Of a stretch of 11,753 bases of DNA, positions 6,438 to 11,753 are shown one piece after another (the stretch's first letter is position 1; each line of letters begins with the position of its first letter). The translations under genes and the position numbers were made by a program. Source of the DNA: Gammaproteobacteria bacterium (GTDB lineage: Bacteria > Pseudomonadota > Gammaproteobacteria > Pseudomonadales > Azotimanducaceae); NCBI GenBank assembly GCA_003228415.1, contig QIDL01000620.1, forward strand, positions 1 to 11,753, read 5' to 3'. The notes beneath the pieces were generated by a model. The model worked only from the letters and a program-made list of their open reading frames with translations, was not told the origin of the DNA and did no database searches.

Positions 6438-7292
6438 TCAGGCCCTGGATTCGCGGTGGCGCACGAGTACGCTGCCAAAACTGTCGGCGCAACGGGCGCG
6501 GAGTTTCTCGGCCATGTAGACGCTGCGATGCTGACCGCCGGTACAGCCGATTGCTACCGTCATATAGGAGCGATTGTCTGCTTCGAAACGGGGTATCCAG
6601 CGTTCGAGGAAATTGGTGATATCGTCGACCATCTCGCGGACCTGGGGTTGGTGGTCCAGGTAGGAAATAACGGGTTGATCAAGACCCGTGAGCGGGCGCA
6701 GATCGTCTTCCCAGTGTGGATTCGGTAGACAACGGATATCGAAAACCAGATCGGCGTCGACCGGCACGCCAAACTTGTAACCAAACGACCGGAACAGCAC
6801 GGAAATCCCGGGGTTTTTTTCCAGAGCGACTTGCTGACGGATCACCTCGACCAGTTCGCGGCCGCGCATGAGGGTGGTATCGAGAGTCAGGTCGGCCAGG
6901 TCGGCGATGTTGCTGAGCAAGCCTTTTTCCGATTCGATCGCTTGCAGTAAGTCAGTCTGATCATCTGTCAGCGGATGCCGGCGACGGGTTTCGCTGAAGC
7001 GCTTGATCAGCGTACCGGTCAGCGCATCCAGAAAAATGATCTCACAGTCGATGACGTGTTGATCGACCGCAGCGAAGAAACCTGGAAACGTGCCTAGATT
7101 CTGGCTTCGTGCATCAACGCAGACCGCATACCGGGTGTTTGTTCTGCCTGGGTCAGCCAGAGTGTTGGTCACCAGCGAGCTCAGCAACTCTACCGGAAAG
7201 TTATCGATACAGTTGAAACCGGCGTCTTCCAGCGCTCGAAGTGCAGTGGATTTTCCCGAACCCGAGCGGCCGCTGATGATGACCAGTTTCAT
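6438..7292 (-). CDS. rapZ: RapZ, nucleotide-binding RNA adaptor / glucosamine-6-phosphate sensor
   Basis: This 284-residue protein is the same length as E. coli RapZ. The N-terminal Walker A motif is GRSGSGKST (residues 8-16), followed by the typical ALRALEDAGFNCIDNFPVELL. The C-terminal domain has FRSFGYKFGVPVDADLVFDIRCLPNPHW and the signature GCTGGQHRSVYMAEKL (about residues 249-264). In enterics RapZ delivers the sRNA GlmZ to RNase E and so tunes GlmS and amino-sugar synthesis; the C-terminal domain senses glucosamine-6-phosphate. Outside enterics the RNA partner is often unknown. The ATG overlaps the ptsN stop (TCAT on plus at 7289-7292, ATGA on minus), and npr starts 4 bp after its end, so the three genes are almost certainly co-translated. 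Confidence 0.97.
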   Translation of the reverse strand: MKLVIISGRSGSGKSTALRALEDAGFNCIDNFPVELLSSLVTNTLADPGRTNTRYAVCVDARSQNLGTFPGFFAAVDQHVIDCEIIFLDALTGTLIKRFSETRRRHPLTDDQTDLLQAIESEKGLLSNIADLADLTLDTTLMRGRELVEVIRQQVALEKNPGISVLFRSFGYKFGVPVDADLVFDIRCLPNPHWEDDLRPLTGLDQPVISYLDHQPQVREMVDDITNFLERWIPRFEADNRSYMTVAIGCTGGQHRSVYMAEKLRARCADSFGSVLVRHRESRA

Positions 7293-7753
7293 GCCGCTTG
7301 GCTGGCGAGCCTTCCCATCAGCATCTCGAAAAGTTCCGTGTCGGTTTGTGTACCGCGCAGGTCCGAGCGATTGTTCGGGTTGCCGAACAGCTTGGCCAGC
7401 TCAGCAAGCAGCTCCAGGTGAGCCGCGTTTTCCTCGGGTGGCACAAGCAGCACAAACACCAGGTCCACCGGCATGCCATCGATGGCCTCATAGTCCACCG
7501 GGTTGGCCAGCGTCAGGCAGGCGCCATGAATCTGGCGGCACGGTATGCGGCAGTGTGGTATTGCCACGCCGTCGCCCAGGCCGGTGCTGCCAAGTCGTTC
7601 CCGGTTCATCAGTTCATCGAACAGGTTACGGGCGGACAGGTCATGTTGTTCAGCCAGGAGATCGCTGGCGAACTCCAGCAGGCGCTTGCGTGAGTTCGCA
7701 TCCACGCCGACTCTTGTGCAATGGGGATCGAGGATGCTGTGAATGTTGATCAT
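7289..7753 (-). CDS. ptsN: PtsN, EIIA-Ntr regulatory phosphoprotein
   Basis: From the ATG at 7753 the protein has 154 residues (E. coli PtsN has 163). It starts MINIHSILDPHCTRVGVDANSRKRLLE, close to the family N-terminus. The active-site motif is GSTGLGDGVAIPHCRI with the phosphorylated His at residue 67. A later PVDLVFVLLVPPEENAAHLELLAELAKLF stretch is typical of EIIA-Ntr. It receives phosphate from NPr and, in other proteobacteria, regulates potassium transport, sigma-54-related functions and stress responses through protein contacts. A longer in-frame version starting at 7882 would overlap hpf and add residues unlike the family, so I reject it. The start lies 19 bp after the hpf stop. I see no good Shine-Dalgarno, so coupling to hpf translation is likely. 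Confidence 0.95.
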   Translation of the reverse strand: MINIHSILDPHCTRVGVDANSRKRLLEFASDLLAEQHDLSARNLFDELMNRERLGSTGLGDGVAIPHCRIPCRQIHGACLTLANPVDYEAIDGMPVDLVFVLLVPPEENAAHLELLAELAKLFGNPNNRSDLRGTQTDTELFEMLMGRLASQAA

Positions 7754-7772
7754 CGTTTCGAAATTTGTCTCG

Positions 7773-8084
7773 TCAGGTCTTTGATTGGCGACCGTGATGG
7801 CGATCCTCAATTTTTTCTTTGTGCTTGAGGATCTGCCTGTCGAGCTTGTCGGCAAGCTTGTCGATGGCCGCGTAAAGATCATCGCAGTCGGCGTCGGCGA
7901 ATACTTCCGCGCCGGCTACATGAACGGTCGCTTCCGCGCGCTGCTTGAGCTTCTCGACACTCAAGATCACGTGGGCGTTGGTGATATGGTCGTAGTGGCG
8001 TTCCAGTTTCTGCAACTTTTCCTCGACGTAAGACTTCAGTGGTTCGGTTACGTCGATGTGGTGTCCTGAAATGCTCAACTGCAT
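7773..8084 (-). CDS. hpf: Ribosome hibernation promoting factor HPF (short form)
   Basis: From the ATG at 8084 the protein has 103 residues and starts MQLSISGHHIDVTEPLKSYVEEKLQKLERHYDHI, a clear match to the HPF/YfiA family. The central HVILSVEKLKQRAEATVHVAGAEVFADADCDDLYAAIDKLADKLDRQI is the conserved beta-alpha core with basic residues that bind the 30S decoding channel. It lacks the C-terminal extension of long HPF, so it would work as the short type that forms 100S dimers together with RMF. The start is fixed by a near-perfect Shine-Dalgarno (AAGGAGG). An in-frame start at 8135 is therefore rejected. It lies between rpoN and ptsN, a common position for the gene. Confidence 0.96.
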   Translation of the reverse strand: MQLSISGHHIDVTEPLKSYVEEKLQKLERHYDHITNAHVILSVEKLKQRAEATVHVAGAEVFADADCDDLYAAIDKLADKLDRQILKHKEKIEDRHHGRQSKT

Positions 8085-8089
8085 GAATG

Positions 8090-8098
8090 TCCTCCTTA
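8090..8098 (-). promoter_or_regulatory. Strong Shine-Dalgarno of hpf
   Basis: On the minus strand TAAGGAGGA lies five nucleotides before the ATG at 8084. It is the best ribosome-binding site in the window and contrasts with the weak or absent sites of ptsN, rpoN, lptA and lptC. It fixes the hpf start and suggests high HPF translation independent of its neighbours. Confidence 0.85.
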
Positions 8099-8189
8099 AC
8101 GTTGGTCGGTGATACGCAAGTCGTCTATCCGTCATCGGTCTGCGGATCGGTTGTGTGGTTGCTGAGTGGCGTTATAAGGTGCTGCGCTG

Positions 8190-8237
8190 AATTGATACTC
8201 CAAACAATTGATACTCCAAACAATTGATACTCCAAAC
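8190..8237. repeat. Three perfect tandem copies of a 16-bp repeat in the rpoN-hpf gap
   Basis: AATTGATACTCCAAAC occurs at 8190-8205, 8206-8221 and 8222-8237 without a mismatch, followed by a partial AAC. On the transcribed strand the unit reads GTTTGGAGTATCAATT. Copy junctions create the palindrome CAATTG. The array begins 17 bp after the rpoN stop and ends 105 bp before hpf. The rest of the 170-bp gap (8085-8254) has a strong hpf ribosome site and a TTATAAC sequence; I found no convincing sigma-70 or sigma-54 promoter and no clear terminator. Confidence 0.92.
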
Positions 8238-8254
8238 AACGGTGCCTGCGATTT

Positions 8255-9766
8255 TCAGATCAGGCGTTTTCGCTCGTTGGACGGTGGAATTGCCAATGAT
8301 TCCCGGTACTTGGCCACCGTTCTCCGAGCTACTTTAATATTCTGTTCGGCCAGTATTGCCGCGATCTTATTGTCACTCAATGGTTTTCTGGGGTTCTCAT
8401 CCGCGGTAAGCTTCCTGATTAACGCGCGGATCGCCGTGCTCGAGACTTCACCTCCGGTATTTGTGGAAACATGGCTGGAAAAGAAGTACTTGAGCTCGAA
8501 GATACCCTTGGGCGTATGGATGTATTTGCGGCTGGTAACCCTGGAAATGGTTGACTCGTGCATCTCCACCGCTTCAGCGATATCGTGCAGCACCAGCGGC
8601 TTCATGGCCTCTTCCCCGTATTCCAGAAAACCACGCTGGTGTTCGACAATTCGGGTGGCTACCTTGAGCAGGGTTTCGTGGCGACTCTGCAGGCTCTTGA
8701 GAAACCAGCGGGCTTCCTGGAGGTTATCCTTCAGGTAAGTATTCTGGGCACTGGAATCAGCCCTTTTCACCAGGCTTGCATAGGTCTCGTTGATCTTTAT
8801 CCGTGGCGTCGCCTCACTGTTGAGTTCCACTACCCAACGGCCGTTGTCCTTGAACACGACGACGTCGGGCACGATGTATTCAGGCACCTCGCTGGTGATG
8901 CTGGAACCAGGTCTGGGATTCAAGGATTGTATCAGCGCGACCACGCTGGCGAGGTCTGCCTCCTCCAGTCTGGTGGATCGCTTCAAGGCGTTGAAGTTTC
9001 GAGCGGCCAGCAGATCGAGGTGCTCGATGACCAGCGCAATGGCCTCCTTCCTCCAGGGCGTGTCCTCTGCCAATGCCCGTAGCTGTAGCGCCAGGCATTC
9101 GCCCAGATCGCGAGCGGCGATGCCGACCGGGTCGAACTGCTGGATACGCTTCAACACCGCCACTACTTCATCGATCTCGATGAGAGGTTGGTCTGTATCT
9201 GGCTCCTCCACCTCACCAGCCCCGTCGGTGTTCAGGCTCTCGGTGATGTCTTCGATAGTGACTGTCAGCATGCCGTCCGAATCGATGGCGTCGATGATGG
9301 CGGTTGCGATCAGGTAATCGGTCTGGGACATGGGTGTCAGGTTCAGTTGCCAGAGCAGATGGTCCTGTAGTGATTCGCCGATACTGTTGCGATCAAAACT
9401 CCAGTCCTGGTCTTCTCCCTGAGGTGCCGCGACCGCAGCCGGCTGATAGATATCGTCCCAACTGGTGTCGACAGGGAGGTCTTCGGGGATCGACTCGTTG
9501 TCGGTGACAGCCATGGTCTCCGACAGGTCAGATTCGGTATCGTCTGTCTGTGGTTCCGAGTTCGCCTCGGCTGCTGGCTCGGGAATTTCATTACCGTCCG
9601 GGGTGGGTTCTTCCTCATCGAATTCGAGCATGGGGTTCGATTCGAGTGTCTGCTGAATTTCCTGTTGCAGATCCAGGGTGGAAAGCTGCAGCAAGCGGAT
9701 AGCCTGTTGCAGCTGTGGGGTCATGGTCAGCGTCTGGCCCAGTTTCAGTGAGAGCGTCTGCTTCAT
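8255..9766 (-). CDS. rpoN: RNA polymerase sigma-54 factor RpoN
   Basis: The protein has 503 residues, slightly longer than the 477 of E. coli. Region I, which contacts enhancer-binding activators, is the Gln/Leu-rich MKQTLSLKLGQTLTMTPQLQQAIRLLQ and following LQQEIQQTLESNPMLE. Region II is a long acidic stretch (about 49-110) and explains much of the extra length. Region III has the core-binding domain, a helix-turn-helix near 391-412 (ending MHESTISRVTSRKY) and the RpoN box ARRTVAKYRE at 480-489, which reads the -24 promoter element. The ATG at 9766 gives the standard N-terminus although no Shine-Dalgarno precedes it. lptB ends 67 bp upstream; the gap holds only short GC-rich inverted repeats and no promoter I can name. 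Confidence 0.98.
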   Translation of the reverse strand: MKQTLSLKLGQTLTMTPQLQQAIRLLQLSTLDLQQEIQQTLESNPMLEFDEEEPTPDGNEIPEPAAEANSEPQTDDTESDLSETMAVTDNESIPEDLPVDTSWDDIYQPAAVAAPQGEDQDWSFDRNSIGESLQDHLLWQLNLTPMSQTDYLIATAIIDAIDSDGMLTVTIEDITESLNTDGAGEVEEPDTDQPLIEIDEVVAVLKRIQQFDPVGIAARDLGECLALQLRALAEDTPWRKEAIALVIEHLDLLAARNFNALKRSTRLEEADLASVVALIQSLNPRPGSSITSEVPEYIVPDVVVFKDNGRWVVELNSEATPRIKINETYASLVKRADSSAQNTYLKDNLQEARWFLKSLQSRHETLLKVATRIVEHQRGFLEYGEEAMKPLVLHDIAEAVEMHESTISRVTSRKYIHTPKGIFELKYFFSSHVSTNTGGEVSSTAIRALIRKLTADENPRKPLSDNKIAAILAEQNIKVARRTVAKYRESLAIPPSNERKRLI

Positions 9767-9833
9767 TGTTGTGGAACCGAGCGCGGCAGCGCAACCGAAT
9801 CGCTGATGTGGGCCCGCTCATTCAAGATTAAAT

Positions 9834-10559
9834 TCACAGACTGAAAGTTTCACCCAGATACACGCTTCTTACCTGCTCGTTCTCGAGTATGGCGCCTGGC
9901 TTTCCTTCGGCGATGATCTGGCCGGCGCTGACAATATAGGCGCGATCGCAGATGTCCAGAGTATCGCGAACATTGTGATCGGTGATCAGCACGCCGATCT
10001 CGCGGCCGGCCAGATCGCGGATTTCGTTCTTGATGTCGGTAACGGAGATAGGATCCACGCCGGCGAATGGCTCATCCAGGAGCATGAAGGCAGGTTCCGT
10101 TGCCAGCGCCCGCGCAATTTCCAGGCGCCGCCGCTCACCACCGGAGAGCCGTTCGCCGAGGGATTTTCGAACGCCCTGAAGATGGAACTCGTCGAGGAGC
10201 TGTTCCAACGCCTTCAGACGACTGGAGCGGTTCAGATCTCCGCGCAACTCGAGAATAGCCAGCAGATTGTCTTCGGCGCTGAGTTTTCGAAAGACGCTGG
10301 CTTCCTGAGGCAGATATCCAATACCGGCGCGCGCCCGCTTGTGCATGGGCGCGTTGGTCAGTTCGGTTTCATCCAGGAAAATCGAGCCATCGTCGGCACG
10401 CAACAGACCGACGATCATGTAAAACGTTGTGGTTTTTCCCGCGCCGTTCGGGCCGAGCAGCCCGACAATCTCGCCGCTTTCGACATGCAGGCTCACGCTC
10501 TCAACGGCAACCTTGTTTCGATATTGTTTGCGCAGGGTGTGCGCCTGGAGCTTTGCCAT
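9834..10559 (-). CDS. lptB: LPS export ABC transporter ATP-binding protein LptB
   Basis: This 241-residue ATPase has all ABC motifs: Walker A GPNGAGKTT (36-44, Lys42), Q-loop Gln85, signature LSGGE (138-142), Walker B FMLLDEP with catalytic Glu163, and switch His195 (ITDHNV). Numbering of Lys42, Glu163 and His195 agrees with what I recall for E. coli LptB. Two copies of LptB power LptF/LptG (not in this window) to pull LPS from the inner membrane onto LptC and the LptA bridge. The ATG at 10559 starts 6 bp after the lptA stop, with a weak AGG about 6 nt upstream. It sits between lptA and rpoN, the usual gammaproteobacterial order. Confidence 0.98.
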   Translation of the reverse strand: MAKLQAHTLRKQYRNKVAVESVSLHVESGEIVGLLGPNGAGKTTTFYMIVGLLRADDGSIFLDETELTNAPMHKRARAGIGYLPQEASVFRKLSAEDNLLAILELRGDLNRSSRLKALEQLLDEFHLQGVRKSLGERLSGGERRRLEIARALATEPAFMLLDEPFAGVDPISVTDIKNEIRDLAGREIGVLITDHNVRDTLDICDRAYIVSAGQIIAEGKPGAILENEQVRSVYLGETFSL

Positions 10560-10565
10560 TTGCGC

Positions 10566-11129
10566 CTATTGCTCGCTGTCGGTTGCTTCGTTTTCCGAGG
10601 CGGGGCCGTCGATGGTAGCGGGTTGCAGAACCATCCTGACCGGCGTGTCTCCGACACTCGTTGCGTCGACCTTGCCGGCGACGATGTCATAGACGATCAG
10701 ATCACCTGCCACAGTGCTGCCTTCCTGCTCGAGGTTGGCATTACCCTTGAGATCGATTCGCTCATCCCGGGTGTGGTAAATGATGGTCGATGCATTGGCC
10801 TTCACCTGTTCCTGATCCGCCTCCACCTGCTGTTGGTAGTGGGCTGGTGTGCCGACCGCGATGATACGAACCACTTTCTCGTTTTCACGTTCAATGGTCA
10901 TCGTATCGGCAGTGACCCGGAGAGTGCCCTGGTCGACCTGAACCGAACCGCGATAGATGGCCCGATCCCCTTTCTGGTCGAGCTCGGCCGAGTCGGCGCG
11001 AATATGGATCGGTTGATCCGAGTCTTCAGGCAGCGCAAAGGCACTCGCGGGCAGCATCACCCCGGCAGCCAGGCAGGCGAGAACAGAACAGCGAAAGAGC
11101 TGAGACCGGTTTCTATTTGAACTGATCAC
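10566..11129 (-). CDS. lptA: Periplasmic LPS transport protein LptA
   Basis: The protein has an OstA/LptA domain (DQPIHIRADSAELDQKGDRAIYRGSVQVDQGTLRVTADTMTI, later IYHTRDERIDLKGNANLEQEGSTVAGDLIVYDI), the beta-jellyroll that forms the LPS bridge across the periplasm. From the GTG at 11129 it has 187 residues and begins with a clear signal peptide: basic n-region, hydrophobic SVLACLAAGVML, cleavage after ASAFA near residue 32. An ATG at 11162 gives 198 residues with an unusually long leader; a GTG at 11198 is longer still. None has a good Shine-Dalgarno, and all lie inside lptC, so coupling to lptC translation is likely. I prefer 11129 because of the signal peptide, with moderate certainty on the start. 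The C-terminal tail is rich in acidic and polar residues. Confidence 0.93.
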   Translation of the reverse strand: MISSNRNRSQLFRCSVLACLAAGVMLPASAFALPEDSDQPIHIRADSAELDQKGDRAIYRGSVQVDQGTLRVTADTMTIERENEKVVRIIAVGTPAHYQQQVEADQEQVKANASTIIYHTRDERIDLKGNANLEQEGSTVAGDLIVYDIVAGKVDATSVGDTPVRMVLQPATIDGPASENEATDSEQ

Positions 11130-11739
11130 GTTGAAGAATCGTATGTACGCGCTGATCCACATCGGAAAAAAGATGGAATAGTCCTTTCTCGAGATCACCT
11201 TTGAGGCCGACCGCGATCGTGCGGCCGGCGTGGGTGTCGACTATAACATCCCGGGCCGTTTCGGCGTATTGACGGTCCGGGTAGAGAGTGAGGCTTGGGC
11301 TGTCGAGTCGGAACCGACGACCATCGGGGTGATCCTGCGTCAGGACAACGTGTTCTTCCAGGTATACCTCCTCCTCGAGGCTGCCTGCGCTGTTTTTGCG
11401 ATTTCGAATCAATCCGCGTATGGCGCTGATATGCCAGGGTGGATCGGGGTCGTTGTGCAGCACCAGATCGGGTAGCTCCAGCTCGGTTCGGAGTTCGCGT
11501 TCAAAGCGCCTGATCCGTGGCGATTCGAGTCGATATTTGAGGGCGCCCGATTTTCGAAACTGGGTGATGATGGCTCCCTCCAGTTCCAGGTCGGGATCGG
11601 AGGCGCCGGTCCTGGTTGGCGTAACTTGCGGCTGGCTTTGAAAAGGATCCATCAGCAGCACTACCCCGGCCAGGATTACGGCTGTGATCGACAGCCAGAT
11701 GATGCGGGCATTGCTGGTGGTGGTTACAGGGGTGGTCAT
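11113..11739 (-). CDS. lptC: LPS export protein LptC
   Basis: The protein has 208 residues (E. coli 191). One N-terminal membrane anchor (about 11-30, ARIIWLSITAVILAGVVLLM) is followed by a periplasmic jellyroll domain containing GAIITQFRKSGALKYRLESPRIRRF and SPSLTLYPDRQYAETARDVIVD, with a C-terminal GLKGDLEKGLFHLFSDVDQRVHTI typical of LptC (DUF1239). LptC joins the LptBFG transporter to LptA at the inner membrane. The ATG at 11739 lies 14 bp from the window edge; the visible upstream bases contain no Shine-Dalgarno. The TAG at 11113-11115 lies inside the lptA signal-peptide region, an overlap of at least 17 bp. Overlap of lptC and lptA is also known in E. coli. Confidence 0.95.
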   Translation of the reverse strand: MTTPVTTTSNARIIWLSITAVILAGVVLLMDPFQSQPQVTPTRTGASDPDLELEGAIITQFRKSGALKYRLESPRIRRFERELRTELELPDLVLHNDPDPPWHISAIRGLIRNRKNSAGSLEEEVYLEEHVVLTQDHPDGRRFRLDSPSLTLYPDRQYAETARDVIVDTHAGRTIAVGLKGDLEKGLFHLFSDVDQRVHTILQRDQFK

Positions 11740-11753
11740 GGGGGCGGCACGGG

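Noticed and set aside
5985..6728. A 247-codon plus-strand frame across the npr-mgtE gap and opposite npr/rapZ
   Set aside because: It covers conserved NPr and RapZ coding sequence in antisense and has a low-complexity Ser/Ala-rich translation.
6813..6819. A AAA AAC heptamer in frame within rapZ (codons for Glu158-Lys159-Asn160), a classical -1 slippery sequence
   Set aside because: RapZ is full length without a shift, the -1 frame gives only an unremarkable tail of about 45 codons, and no convincing downstream structure is evident. Probably chance.
8085..8254. A sigma-54 (-24/-12) promoter upstream of hpf
   Set aside because: The closest match, GGCACCGTTGTTTG near the rpoN stop, has TG instead of the required GC at the -12 position, so the call is not supported.
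11028..11100. A lipoprotein signal in LptA (Cys within the hydrophobic leader)
   Set aside because: The residues before the Cys (VLA) do not make a good lipobox, and a normal ASAFA signal-peptidase I site follows.
9975..11120. A 381-codon open frame on the plus strand opposite lptB and lptA
   Set aside because: It runs entirely antisense to two highly conserved genes, has no recognisable domain, and is of the kind that GC-rich codon use opens on the opposite strand. Conservation independent of lptB/lptA would be needed.
11736..11753. An open frame entering from the right edge on the minus strand and ending in TGA overlapping the lptC ATG, possibly the end of kdsC
   Set aside because: Only five codons (PVPPP) are visible. 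kdsC is a common upstream neighbour of lptC, but five codons cannot support a gene call.

Overview
The window comes from a moderately GC-rich chromosome of a diderm, LPS-bearing gammaproteobacterium outside the enterics. The evidence is an LptC-LptA-LptB export module, a YhdP-type AsmA-like protein, sigma-54 with the nitrogen-PTS genes, and the paired TldD/TldE proteases around darP (yjgA). From memory, this order resembles Pseudomonas/Marinobacter/Halomonas-type genomes more than E. coli. I cannot name a genus. It is housekeeping DNA: I see no tRNA, rRNA, insertion sequence, integrase, CRISPR array or defence island.

Layout. On the + strand, the 3' part of yhdP (from base 2) runs by an ATGA overlap into tldD (1195-2640). 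darP (3207-2704, minus) faces tldD across a 63-bp gap that holds a strong imperfect hairpin. darP is divergent from pmbA/tldE (3282-4628, plus), which is preceded by a 15-codon upstream reading frame whose stop overlaps the pmbA start. pmbA converges on mgtE (6026-4689, minus). The short gap between them is made of two arrays of short tandem repeats that contain the stop codons of both genes and probably the pmbA terminator.

The minus strand from the right edge reads lptC, lptA, lptB, rpoN, hpf, ptsN, rapZ, npr, then mgtE. lptC/lptA and ptsN/rapZ overlap, while lptA/lptB and rapZ/npr are only a few bases apart. Larger gaps lie at lptB-rpoN (67 bp), rpoN-hpf (170 bp) and npr-mgtE (137 bp). The rpoN-hpf gap carries three perfect copies of a 16-bp repeat.

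How the genes work together. LptC, LptA and LptB belong to the machine that moves LPS from the inner to the outer membrane, and YhdP is linked to phospholipid supply to the outer membrane. RpoN, PtsN (EIIA-Ntr) and NPr form the sigma-54/PTS-Ntr regulatory block, and RapZ links the block to amino-sugar (cell-envelope precursor) control. HPF and DarP act on ribosomes (hibernation and 50S assembly). TldD and TldE form one heterodimeric peptidase. MgtE is a gated Mg2+ channel.

I did not find a new multi-gene system. The parts worth a second look are the intergenic tandem repeats, the upstream peptide coupled to pmbA, and the structured ends and leaders of several genes.
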